A stretch of 64,000 nt of DNA, from positions 8,824,089 to 8,888,088 of the forward strand of contig NW_024756914.1 of the NCBI RefSeq assembly GCF_018991925.1, read 5' to 3'. The notes under the pieces are model-generated. The model was not told the origin of the DNA and did no database searches. It was given only the letters and a program-made list of their open reading frames with translations. This document shows positions 1 to 10,240 of the stretch, piece after piece. The translations under genes were made by a program, and so were the position numbers. Position 1 is the first letter of the stretch. Every line of letters starts with the position of its first letter. The DNA is from Homarus americanus. Taxonomy: Eukaryota; Arthropoda; Malacostraca; Decapoda; Nephropidae.

Positions 1-757
1 CAATTTCACGCTCTAGGGATGCAGACAGTACGTCTTTACCCCCTCACGAGACAAGTGTTGTAGTGGACGTCTCCCCTACAACTGCGTAGCCGCATTCCAA
101 TGAGACAGTATCCTAGCAACCAAACGAGCGGCCCAGGGGGGGGGGCGTCACCAGCTGCTACCGTATCCTAGCAACGGAGTCAAGAAACCGGCGACTTCCC
201 ACGGGTTTACTTCCGGCTGCTGTGTATATAAGCTCTGTCTCTCCATTAAGATTCAGTCTGGCCTCAGTTCCTGAACACGCAACACCTCCTCCAAGCAAGC
301 TCCTCGCTGTCCAGCTCTCATTCAACCTGGAGGCCAGCAACAGGCAACATCTCTAACGAAGCTCCTGCACATCTACCTCCTTCAACACGCTACTCACCGA
401 ACATGTCTACTAAGCAGCTCCTCACCACACGGCATCCCCAGCACCAGACTGTCTTTCATATAATTCATATTATATAAGAAAACCACCACCTTAGAGTTTC
501 CATCAATCCCATCCTGAGTGCTAGACAACATAATATCTCGAAACCCTACAGTGTACTCCGTCGCGACTGTACAGGTAGTCGTTGACATAGAATCGTTGCC
601 AGCTATCAATGAATGCCCAACCATTGTTTGCACAATGTTTTTCCAGTCGGCAATTTATAGCAATTGCCCTGGACAGCCATTCACGACGAACCCCTCTTCT
701 AGGCAAGACACCACATACTATCGGGATCCCTCCCCTATCTCTAATCTTCCCCAGCAT
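1..757 (-). pseudogene. CR1-like LINE ORF1 fragment, esterase-like domain, split by a solo LTR
   Basis: Read on the minus strand, 757 down to 551 encodes a piece resembling the SGNH/esterase-like domain known from ORF1 of CR1-type non-LTR retrotransposons. Visible motifs are GVLPRRG, a run of small hydrophobics ending INCRLEK, FIDSW and the terminal block SRDGVH. The reading then runs into a solo LTR (59-550). On its far side, 58 down to about 40, the same frame resumes with LSREGV, which is the expected continuation after the Asp-x-x-His block. CR1 ORF1 proteins are known to combine a PHD finger with an esterase domain, and a CR1-like ORF1 with a PHD-like finger is present at 9375. No start codon or complete ORF remains. 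The match stops near 757. Family assignment is by motif recognition only. Confidence 0.6.
59..550 (+). mobile_element. Solo LTR, family L1 copy 1 (492 bp)
   Basis: The element begins TGTAGTGG and ends CCCTACA, the TG...CA ends of an LTR. It is flanked by the 4-bp duplication GTGT (55-58 and 551-554), the target-site size usual for Ty3/gypsy elements. A TATA box TATATAAG lies at 225-232. The start, the TATA-centred middle and the end (hexamer CATCCTGAGTG near 510-520) match two other copies at 13769-14226 (minus) and 17626-18069 (plus). No internal coding region is present, so this is the product of LTR-LTR recombination. It interrupts the CR1-like ORF1 fragment inside its Asp-x-x-His motif. 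Confidence 0.85.
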
Positions 758-1620
758 TTTTAACCTTGGGCCACTGACAAATAACCTTTGATCTAGATGT
801 ATGATAGTTATTTAGTGGGTCCCTTATTTTTCACCTGACCTGACTAGTCACGTCACCCCCTTCTCTTAAGCTCCTCTACGTGTGTGTTGGTGTGGGGATT
901 AGTGGATGACATCATTATGACCTGACCTCATGTTTTATAAGGTCACCCTGTATATTTAAGCCTCTCTCTGTCTTCACACATCGCTCCTGAACTAAGAAGA
1001 CCTCTCAACAAGACCTCCTGCTGGACCCGGAACTGTGAAGACCGCCCTCTCCCTTGTGCCATTGTTGGCCATCTTCCCGGACCGGACCACCCACGACTGT
1101 CATCGTCCACAACAACTCACGAGCGTTTTCGGTTTATCGAGCATTAGCTTGCCCTCCCCACTGGTGGTGTGAGTGACCCACACTCCAGCTGGAGAGCAGC
1201 TATAGCGCGATATTCCCGGCGTGGTTTGAGCTCTTTTCCTTCTACTACTATTTTCCTTTTTCGCTCTGGCCTAGGGAACTACACCCTCAAAAAGTGTATT
1301 CGTCCTGCGGTCCCCCCTGTAACTGTTGACCTCCCTCCCAGGAGATTGTGAACACGAAAGGGGGTTGGAGCAAAACCCATCCCAGCCGAGTCTTTCCAGG
1401 AAAACCGTGATCGTGCGGGTCCACCTGGAAAGAGGGTAGCAATCCTTATCCTTCCCAAATAGGCACACTTAGCTCACGTCTATAAGTGAGCAGTCACATA
1501 CACTAGGAAGTAGGCTTCCCCAACGGGGCTCCGGGAGAGAAGCTCAGGAACCACTCTACGACCACCAGCCAGTGGGGAGTGCTGAAATTCCTCTGCTACT
1601 TACTCAACCGGAATAGGTAG
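758..1620. other. Unassigned leader region upstream of the I-like LINE
   Basis: No convincing ORF. A TATA-like TATATTTAAG at 951-960 precedes a pyrimidine-rich stretch and several CTCC/GACC-rich lines. The stretch ends in a run of A just before the ORF1 start at 1642. It could be the 5' untranslated region of the LINE or a remnant of another LTR; I see no terminal duplication to decide. Confidence 0.4.
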
Positions 1621-1641
1621 GATTAAAAAAAAAAAACGGTT

Positions 1642-2896
1642 ATGGAGCGCATACGCCCTCCTAACCGCGACCCCCTCCTGAACCGCCAACCTGACGACCC
1701 GAACCACGACAGGCTCCGCACAGAGAAAGCGGACCAGTTACGCGCCTTCAATGAAGCCCTGAAAAGCAGGAACACTGCCACCACCTCCAACAACTCCACC
1801 ACCACTACTACCGCCACTGAGGACGACAACTGGACGAAGGTAGAAAATAAAAAACGCCGACGTGCCTTTTCGGGAAACGAATGCCGTCAAGCAGCCCAAA
1901 AGGCACCCATCACCACCACCAGCTCACCTCCAACGACACTGCCAAAATTCCGGATCACGAAAACGGACACCAAAACCACATATGCCGCCATCACAGAGAT
2001 AGAAAAGCAAAATCCACTGGCCAAGTTCTCAGTGCGGCCCAACCTAAAGGGGGAGATGATTATTCACCCCAAAGACAAGGACTCCGCCACCACCCTCGAC
2101 ACTTACCTGCAAAACACCACCACCGTTGCATCAACCAAGCTAGACCCCGCCCAGAAACTGATGAAGTCGGTAGTCCTCCGGTACCCAAAGGAACTACCTC
2201 TCGAACCCCTGGAGAACCACCCGAAGATCTTAAAAGCCGAGAGATGCTCTCCCCTGTCCGACAAGACGGCCACCACCAAACAAGTGCTCATAACGCACTA
2301 CGGCTCACCCCCCAGCACCATAGACCTCAAAACCTGGGGGATCTACGAAGTGAGGCCCTTCGTCCCAGAGCCCCTGCGATGCTTCAGATGCCAGAAATAC
2401 GGTACCATCCAGACAAGGTGCGTACAAAGAAAATGCGCAGTCTGCGCACAGAAGCACAGCTTTTACTCCTGCCTCACCAAGTTGAAAAATGGGGGAAAAA
2501 ATTGCTAAGGTGTGCCTTGCCAACTCGCGGGGGCAAACACCACGCCTGGAACCCTGGATGCTCCGAGAGGGACAAGAGGTCAGGCAAAATAACTCCAACA
2601 GCAAGACCGGCCCCCCACCGCCTGCACCAGCCCCACCAAGTACCTTCATTGTAGGGAACCCAAAACCAAAACAACAAAAGCCAACCTCCTCCAATGAGTC
2701 CAACACCCAAGAGTTCAGCCAGTTTCCTGGCCTCACTACGGCCACACCTCAGCCATCCAAGCGGCAGACAACGACAACCACGAGAAAGATAAAGAAGCAC
2801 ACACCAAGGCACCAGAAGAATGATACACGTATCAGACCTAGCCAAAATGCTGACAACCTTCGCGGAGGCCTAGCCGGACTACTAAGGCCTGATTAA
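1642..2896 (+). pseudogene. I-like LINE ORF1 (gag-like, CCHC zinc knuckles), frameshifted
   Basis: ORF1 proteins of I-type LINEs bind RNA and package it with the ORF2 enzyme. The first ATG at 1642 follows an A12 run and opens 288 codons rich in Lys, Thr and Asn. Near the end are CFRCQKYG...C, a CCHC knuckle whose expected His is replaced by Thr, and CAVCAQKH...C. The third knuckle (GGKHHAWNPGC, near 2535-2570) is only readable in another frame (1881-2654), and the proline-rich tail (GPPPPAPAPPS) in a third (2489-2896). At least two frameshifts therefore lie between 2370 and 2600. Compared with a typical 400-500 residue ORF1, all parts are present but not in one frame. Confidence 0.75.
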
Positions 2897-3239
2897 CCTA
2901 CACAGCTCCAAATACTCGCGGGGAGCGTCCTCGAACAGAATCGCCACAGCTCCAGCCACCTCAGTGGAGGACGCCACGCCAGTCCCCCACACAGTGACAG
3001 CCGAGGTACACTCCTACACCGAAAAAGGCCACCAGGGAGCCAAGATACCGACAGCTCCCAGAAAAAGAAACTGGACGTTTCAAGCTCCCTGGCGAACCAG
3101 AAACTACGGCCCAGAAGGCAAAAACCACAGAACACGAAGATATGAACCTGATCCATTTGGAATCGAACTTGGACATCTCCATCGAGGACCACCAGAGGGT
3201 CCCCGATGAAACAGTGATGGAAAACATCAGCACCTGAAC

Positions 3240-4337
3240 ATCCTAACAATGGAATGCTCAGGGGCATCAAAACAGAAACACCTCCTACAGAAGCAGCAGC
3301 CAAGAAGCTTGACATCATACTGCTGCAAAAACACTTCTACAAGAACACCACTGTTTCAAATTCAGTGGTTACAAGACATACAGGGAGGCATTTCACACAG
3401 GCGTCAGCAAGAGGATGTATGATCTTGGTCAGAGTCAAACTTATACCCTCCTCCGATATAGCAATTTCCATGTGGGGAAAACTGAGGCCACAGGCAAATC
3501 CAAAAGTAACCCTCAAGAACAGGAATTAACTGTTCACAACATCTACAAGAACCAAGGGGCTCACTGGAGTGACTCAATTATTTGCTTCGGCCGCTGACCA
3601 CGCCACACTCATAGGAGGGGATTTGCTTGCATCATCCCTTCCCTAAGCTCAGTAAGCCCCACATATGAAGACGGCCTACACCACTTTTCCCTTTCAGGAA
3701 TACACCCAAGATCTGCCTCCTGAACACTTGAGCCCACCCACACTAGGGAGGAAGGCTAGATCTAACCTAAATCTCAGTGCACTACAGCCTTCGGCCTCAC
3801 AGCTACCACCCTTGACCAGCGACCCGCCTGCCACCCTAACAACTGGTGAACAAACTCCCCCACTCACCCCGAGATGGAGAATGCATACCCAAAAGGCAGA
3901 CTAAGGGACTCTTTAAAAACACCTGGCTAAGTGGCGCGAAAAATCACAGCCAGCCGGCACCCGTGGATGAGACAGCCCTCCACCACCAATTGGTCGAGCG
4001 TTTTCACCAAGCAGCAGAAGAGGCTATCCAAAAACAAACCCACATCAAAGACAATTACAATGATTACTGGTTACTACTGTCCCACGAGGTGAAAGAACTC
4101 AACCACAGAGTGAACATGGCCCGAAACTACAGGGAGACATCCCACGAAACAAGCAGACATCTCACAGAGTCTCATAGTTAGGGATGCCAGGAAGAGAAGG
4201 GAAGGAAATAAAAAACGTAAAGCTGGCTCAGAGTGATTGCTCGAACTGAACAGGCACACCTCCCTTGGCAAGATGTGGGCTCCAGATCGAGGGAGGCATC
4301 TGGGAAACAACACCACCACCCTGTATCCCAACCCAGA
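3240..4337 (+). pseudogene. I-like LINE ORF2 endonuclease part, heavily degraded
   Basis: The AP-like endonuclease domain should precede the RT. Only short recognisable islands remain. A start-like block with KLDIILLQK lies at 3254-3340. LTVHNIYKNQGA lies at about 3525-3560 and matches the usual 'YRPPG' region. LIGGDLL lies near 3610-3630, where the usual G-D-F-N catalytic block has lost its Asn. Frames switch repeatedly and stops are frequent, so no active nuclease could be made. The downstream ARKITAS/QQKRLSKN stretch (about 3930-4050) resembles the linker to the RT. Confidence 0.55.
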
Positions 4338-6652
4338 AGGGAAGCCGAGAAACTTTAAAACTGTTTGTTCTCTGACCGGCATAACAAAAAACCTCCCAAG
4401 ACAGGCGGAGGAGACACAACGGCGTCTGCCTGCGACAGGTCCAGGCTCCAGATGATCGAAGAGGCCTACAACAGTGAAGATGACACCGATAGACCTTTCA
4501 ACCAGCAAGAACTCCAGAAGTCGGTAAAACGAAGCAAGGACACAGCACCAGGGGCCGACAGGATAACCTACTCCATGCTTTCCCATGCCGGTACAGCCGG
4601 ACACGAGGCTCTGCTACAAGTCATCAATGCTTCGTGGACAGCACAAAGACTCCCACCGGAATGGAAGAAGGCAGATATACAGCCCATTCCGAAGCCCAGA
4701 GAACCAGACAAACCGAGGCCCATCTCCCTTCTCAGCTGCATAGCGAAGACGGGAGAAAGAATGGCTCTCAACCGACTCAAGTGGAAAGTAGGCAGCCCAC
4801 ACCCTCACATCTTTGCTTACACCGAGAACACCGGCACAGGCAACAACATCGCCGAGATACTCAGCACAGTGGACTACAAACCAGCTCTGGTGGTCTTCCT
4901 CGACCTGGAGAAAGCCTTCGAACTAGCAAATCCATTGGCCATTACAACTACGCTCGCTAAAAAAGGCGTCAAAAGAAGGTTGCTGGGGTGGATCCAGAAC
5001 TACCTCACACAGAGAGAAGCACGAGTACGCTTTCAGGGAGCAACCTCAAGCTACAGGGTCCATGAAAACGGAACCCCACAAGGAGGCATACTCAGTCCAA
5101 TGCTGTTCAATGTCCTGATGGAAAATCTAGTCAAACTTCCTTTCAGACAAACAGCCAAGCTCCTATGCTATGCAGACGACTTACAGCTTATAGTAAGAGG
5201 ATCGAACAGACTAGCCAACACGCAACACGCACTCCAACTTATAGAAGAGGAGTGCAACAGACTTGGACTCAAGATAAATCCAGCCAAGTCAAAAGCGATG
5301 GCCATCTGCACAGACACACCAGACAAGATGCTCTCCATACAAAACACGCCGGTAGTCTGGACCAACACCCACCAGTGTCTTGGAATCTGGTTTGACCAGA
5401 AACTCACCTTCAAGCCGCAACTCGAGTATCTCAGGCACAGGACGAAGAGCAGACACAATATAATGAGGTCGCTCACCAGCACAACCGCAGGAGCAAACCT
5501 TCATGTGCTCAAAGCCTACTACACGGCCGCCATTAGATCACTGGTCGATTACAGTGCTCCAGCACTCATTGGACTGAGAGAAGACCAAATAGCTAAGCTA
5601 GAAGTCATCCAAAATAATGTTCTCAGGACCATGCTCGGAGCACCCATGTGGACCAGAATTTGCAATTTGCAAATGGAAACCGAACTACCACCCCTGGCAG
5701 TACGAGTCAAGCAGGTGACAGCCGGTCTCCTCGCCAAAATCTGTAGAGCAGACAAGCCCACAGCTGCCAAAATTCGAATCAGTGCCTCCCTCCACCTCGA
5801 CCACAGAGTGCGAGGGGCCACCTGGTCGCACGAGGCAAGCGAGGTCATCCGACACCTGCAAGCAGAAACACTCGTCAAGAACAACCAAGACACACGAGAC
5901 AATGGTTACGTAGTTCCTCCACCATGGAGCCCTCCACCAGCCACATTCAAAATTACCGACCTAGGTGATAGCAAAGCCAACCTCCAGAAGGAGGACCTCA
6001 AAAGAATAACTCTGGAAGCCATAGCCACCGAGACACCGGCTGATGCAGCATCATACTTCACAGACGGCTCGGTGGATCCAAAACATCATACATCCGGAGC
6101 GGCCTTCTACACCCAAGGTCAGACCCTCCGATGGAGACTTTCTAATGACTGCTCCACCCTACAAACAGAGCTGGTAGCAATCTCAAAGGCCCTACAACAC
6201 GCTGCAACACAACACAACAAGTCCATCATAATTCACACGGACTCGAAATCGGCCATGCAGGCGCTGCAACACAGTCAACCAAGAGACAACGTCCACATCA
6301 TTACCTCGATCCTCGCACAGCTACAGGAATTCCAAAGCCAAAACCGCCCAGTCGTCTTACACTGGATTCCCAGTCATGTAGGGATCGGAGGAAACGACGT
6401 GGCAGACGAAGCAGCCAAGGCAGCTACACGTTCTAGTAGCGTACACATCCAAGTTCCAGCAAGCGTGCAACAGATCAAGAATCACCTCAGAAAGACTACC
6501 AAGCTCCACATCAAAAAGAGCTTCCTTCACGCACTCAACGCTGGTTCCCAATCAGCCAAATGGTACCTGGCGGCCACAAAGGGGAACCACCTTTCGCTGA
6601 CAAGAAAACTCCAAGACAAACCCAAGTCAGCCTTCATCGACTACGACTAGGG
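4338..6652 (+). pseudogene. I-like LINE ORF2: reverse transcriptase and RNase H
   Basis: This is the longest intact frame of the element, about 760 codons with no ATG at its head; its true start lies in the degraded upstream part. RT blocks seen in order are TAPGADRITYSML, PEWKKADIQPIPKP, PRPISLLSC, VVFLDLEKAFE (first catalytic Asp, about 4895-4925), NGTPQGGILSP and CYADDLQL (about 5166-5190). The RNase H domain follows at about 6040-6440, with YFTDGSVD, the Glu of TELVAIS, HTDSKSAMQAL and the last Asp in NDVADEAA, so the D-E-D-D set is present. The frame ends at 6650, where a frameshift moves the C-terminus to another frame. Given the broken endonuclease and ORF1 the copy is dead, although this enzyme core is unusually well kept. 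Confidence 0.88.
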
Positions 6653-6895
6653 TACAAGTGCTCCTGGCAGATGATTGGAAATGACGTCATGGAATGCACC
6701 TACTGTCAGGAGCCAGCAGCCAACCCACTTGAACACTATCTCCTCGACTGCGAGGTCACACAAAGCCTCCGAAACAGAACTCAAATCTCCCAAGAAACAC
6801 ACACAACACCAGCGGCCACTCTAACCCGAAAGGCCCAAACAGACCACATTCACCACCTTCTCCGGGTCATCACACGATACCCACCACCCAGATAG
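6560..6895 (+). pseudogene. I-like LINE ORF2 C-terminal zinc motif, frameshifted
   Basis: The terminal part of ORF2 is read in a different frame from the RT/RNase H. It holds LHRLRLGYKCSW followed by CTYCQEPAANPLEHYLLDC, a C-x2-C-x9-H-x4-C motif typical of the C-terminus of I- and R1-type ORF2 proteins and thought to bind nucleic acid. It stops at 6893-6895 and is followed by the 3' UTR. The frame change near 6600-6650 separates it from the rest. Confidence 0.75.
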
Positions 6896-7080
6896 CTTAG
6901 AAAGTATCCTCTCCCAGCAAGTGCGGACCCCAGTTCGGGGGGCGCGCCACTCCGAAACTGACCACGTCCAAGAGTGGGGGTTGGTGGTAAGCGTCCACTG
7001 ATCGGGGGTCCGCTCACACTTGCAACCTGCAGTATTCTTCCAATCTGTAGGTGGGACCACCTCCAATCCCAATCCGGTCT

Positions 7081-7184
7081 GGCTGCTCCTGGAGCTCCAG
7101 CCGGAACCACCAAACGGGCCGCCTATAGGCAAAGGCCCGTGTCGGACTACGGTCCGACAATCTCAACAACAACAACAAAACAAC
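7081..7184 (+). promoter_or_regulatory. 3' UTR hairpins and (CAA)n tail of the I-like LINE
   Basis: Three adjacent inverted repeats are visible. GGCTG/CAGCC with inner CTCC/GGAG lies at 7081-7102. ACGGGCC/GGCCCGT, enclosing GCC-TATA-GGC, lies at 7114-7140. GTCGGA/TCCGAC with a six-base loop lies at 7141-7158. They run directly into (CAA)n. LINE reverse transcriptases often recognise structured 3' ends, so this is a plausible recognition site. That role is inference. Confidence 0.5.
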
Positions 7185-7270
7185 ATGTAATCCAGTTGCC
7201 TCTAAAGATGTCTTGAATAAAGACGAAAGCTAAGGTGCTCCGTTGTTTCCCTTTTCCCCGTGTGATTATA

Positions 7271-7272
<2 letters not shown>

Positions 7273-7346
<74 letters not shown>
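7273..7346. repeat. (AT)37 microsatellite
   Basis: Uninterrupted AT dinucleotides over 74 bp. Apparent Ile-Tyr ORFs through it on both strands are artefacts. Confidence 0.98.
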
Positions 7347-7348
<2 letters not shown>

Positions 7349-8749
7349 TGAATCATGAATCAATGTTAACTTGTAAGCCGCTTTTACTCAATACTGTACA
7401 TGTCTATTTATCTGAGGAGCCACTCACCCACCTGTTATAACGCTTAGTGACGCCAGAGAAGCAAGCGAAAGTTAACACTACTGTACTCAAGGTAAGGTAG
7501 TACAGTATTACTGTATACTGTACAGTATATTGCTAGCTAAAGCGCTGCAAGATGAATGGTCAGATATGTTTCTGTAAATTAAAAAAAATAATATTACGAG
7601 GAATACTTTTACAAATCATTTGTTTGTACGTTAGTGTCAGTTGGCGCCCATATTACCTCCATCTTGAATCTGGAAATAACAACACCATTTACGCCTGCGT
7701 GATAATCTACAGTGATTGATAGTGACTCAGATAGTCCACACAACAGGGAACCAGTTTATCTCACCCCCCAGCCTGCGGGACGCCTACGTGGCACACCCCT
7801 CATCCTATCATTTTGTGATGATGCGGTGATGCCAACTCTCAGTTATCTAATAATTATTTCAATTCTACAATAATCACTTTCTCTGCGTACGTAAAGTCAG
7901 ACAATTGACCAATAACCCGTTTTGTAAGCAAATTAAGTATAAATAATTACCAGCATAAAAAAGACGTTTACAAATATATAAAAACAAATATATGAACTAG
8001 CACCCCGACTGATTGTTAAGACAGGCGGGGAGGTTCAGGTTGTGTAGCCGCCCACACTCAACTCAAGTGCCTCAACTGAACAAAGAACAACAAAAAATGT
8101 GGTAAGTATAACAGTACAGTAACTGACCTTCTGAGCTGCCCTAAAAAAATAAAATCAGCAGTAACGGGAATAGCTCTAAATGGGTTCGTTCGGGTCCTGG
8201 CTCAGGAAATGTTGGTTGTGGAAAGGAATGTAGGAAAATATGGCGCAGGAAAAAATTGGCACACCCCCAGACAAAAACCCCCTAGGACATGTAAAATATT
8301 ACAATCAATATAACAAACGATTTTAATCAAGATTTGTTTGGAGTATTATACAGGAGTACATATTAATACAATTAATACAACCAAAAAAAAATATTATGCC
8401 GCATCTAGCCAGTCAGAAAACAAATGCTGTAATATACAGTACAATATTCTAATGTGAGGTTCAGTAAGTGTTCAGGTTCTCTTACAGTTCAATAGATTTA
8501 TGTCCACCTGATGTTATGGACACTCCGTGGAGGATTTTCTTTCGGGTGTTATGTTACATATTCTATAATTGTAATTAGATCTTATTAAACAAATATTCTA
8601 TATGATAATACAGTAGTGGCAGATCAACGGTGGTGCATTTTTTTACTTGACAAGTGACATGTGGGTTGTTGTGTCGACGCCGAAATTACTGACATGTGAC
8701 GACACTACACATAGTCACAGGTCAATCAGATCAGAATATCCACCTCAGG
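7347..8749. other. Intergenic sequence, no gene recognised
   Basis: AT-rich and without long ORFs. It contains a dense patch of TACTGTA/TACAGTA words at 7480-7530. An ATG followed at once by GTAAGT (about 8096-8105) could be a short first coding exon with a splice donor, but no promoter or partner exon is visible. Confidence 0.6.
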
Positions 8750-8756
8750 TAGTGTC

Positions 8757-8920
8757 AGGCTTTTACGCCATTAATGCATGAGTCATGAAGGCAAGCATGA
8801 ATTACGCGTGCTTCCCAGATGGGCGCTGTAAACGCTACTACGCTTCAGCTTGCACAGGATGTAAGGGGGTGCCCAATAAACTAGCCCCCTCGGGGGGCAA
8901 TCTAAAATAAAATCTAAATC
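8757..8920 (+). mobile_element. SINE family C, 3' fragment
   Basis: The stretch from GGCTTTTACGCC through CTTGCACAGGAT to GTGCCCAATAAACTA is shared, in reverse orientation, with the SINE at 35345-35752. Here the tRNA-like head is missing (5' truncation) and the tail is a run of AATCTAAA-type units. It is non-coding. Confidence 0.65.
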
Positions 8921-9354
8921 TACTGTCAGGAAGGGTAAACTTAGGCCTTCGTTGTTGAACGGCAGAAACTGGACAGTGATTACATAAGATCATCAAGACC
9001 GTCTTAGTGATGTGAAAGTGTAAATCTATGTAGGATTTTTAATGTTAGAAGCGATTGTATTTTTGAAAACTCAATGTCCACCGAGTTGGGGCTACAGCCC
9101 TAAAAGACTGAGATGGTGTATAAAATACGTTATCCATAGCAAAATGCAGTGTACATATACAGTAGATAGCACATAAATACTGAAAAACCGCCGAAGTGAA
9201 CTGAAAAAAAAGAGAAGAAAAAACAGAAGACATCCCTAAAAGCAACAGGGGAGGTTAAATCCAGCAGAGGGGAGCAAAGTACTGTTTTTTCTTTGTCTTT
9301 ATTTATATATTTATTTTGTTTTTTAAATTGGTGTAGATCTATACACAGTCTGCA
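8921..9354. other. Intergenic, nothing recognised
   Basis: No supported gene. It contains A- and T-rich runs (about 9205-9225 and 9280-9325) and ends where the CR1-like ORF1 begins. Confidence 0.5.
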
Positions 9355-9374
9355 CCCCCACAACAACACCAACC

Positions 9375-10240
9375 ATGAGGGATATGATGAAATGTGACAA
9401 CTGCGGGGCATGACGGATATGGATGATACAGGCCTGACCAATGCAACGTTTAGGAAGATGCTAACTGCCGTAAAGCATGAAGGCTGTTGCTGGTATTGCC
9501 CTGACTGCATAGTCAAGGTGAAAGAGGTGATTGCAAGCCATAAGGGAACGAGTTCCCTAGGGACGAAAATAGATGAAGCTGGAGCCTTGCTGGTTGCCAA
9601 ACTAGGGCAAGTTGGGAAAGAGATCCTTGCTAAGACTGAGGAAGTAGCCAATAGAATGGAGGTGGTTGCTAAGAGGAGGTATGCTGAGGCATTAGCAGGG
9701 CCACGGGAGGTGGCGGAGAGTAATGCAGGATCAGAACAGGTTCTACAGCAGCTAGGGACTCTGAAGAAGTGTGTCGAAGAAATGAAAATTAACGGACCTA
9801 CTGTTAGGGGAGAGGAGGAACAACGGAAACGTTTCCAGCGCAGGAACAATGTAATAGTTTTTGGAGTCCCCGAGAGCCAGGCGGAGGGAACTGAGACAAA
9901 GGTAACACACGATAAGATGCAGTTTCAGAATATTTGTACAGAGGTTCTGAAGATGCCATCAACCCTTCAGGATATGAGGAGGCTGGGACAAAATCAGGGG
10001 AATGAGCCTCACCCCCTCAGGATCACACTAGTGAGCGAGGACGAGAAATAGGGGGTTATTCGGCAGGCAAAAAACTTAGCAAGGAGCGAGGCATCTCGGG
10101 GTGTATCCATTCACCCAGATCGCACGGTAATGTAGAGGGAACAGCACAAGAAGCTCCTGCAGGACTTGAAGCTGAAGAGGGAGGAGTCAAGGAGGAACGG
10201 GGACAGGTGTACATGGGTTATATTCAGGGGGAGGGTAGTG
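9375..10240 (+). pseudogene. CR1-like ORF1: PHD-like finger plus RNA-binding-like domain
   Basis: ATG at 9375 gives MRDMMKCDNCGA and then a stop. A one-base shift at about 9409 continues in the next frame from 9410 with KHEGCCWYCPDC, so the first and last zinc ligands of a PHD-like finger lie in two frames. Downstream is a Lys/Glu-rich probable coiled coil (GQVGKEILAKTEEVANRMEV). After it comes RRNNVIVFGVPESQ, with later RRLG and LRITL, which resembles the RRM-like fold of LINE ORF1 proteins. Stops occur at 10049 and about 10132. Such ORF1 proteins coat LINE RNA. The frame continues into the RT without a break because of the internal deletion. Confidence 0.7.

Larger units (their letters stand above)
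1621..7185 (+). mobile_element. Decayed but near full-length I-like non-LTR retrotransposon
   Basis: The order ORF1 with CCHC knuckles, endonuclease, reverse transcriptase, RNase H and a C-terminal C-x2-C-x9-H-x4-C motif is that of I-superfamily LINEs (I, Loa and Outcast types), which differ from Jockey and CR1 by carrying RNase H. The element ends in a 3' UTR with consecutive hairpins (7081-7158) and a (CAA)n tail at 7164-7184 rather than poly(A), as is common in the I group. Several frameshifts and a scrambled endonuclease make it a dead copy. The 5' limit is uncertain; no target duplication was identified. Confidence 0.85.

Noticed and set aside
1881..2654. Independent 257-codon gene overlapping LINE ORF1
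   Set aside because: It is the shifted frame of ORF1; its only protein-like part is the third zinc knuckle of the same protein.
6030..6440. Host RNase H gene
   Set aside because: The domain is continuous with the I-like LINE reverse transcriptase in the same frame.
7147..7440. Ile-Tyr repeat ORFs at the (AT)n tract
   Set aside because: Pure microsatellite translation; the same applies to 36474-36845.
8090..8105. First coding exon with ATG and splice donor GTAAGT
   Set aside because: Too short to support alone; no promoter, open frame or downstream acceptor could be tied to it.
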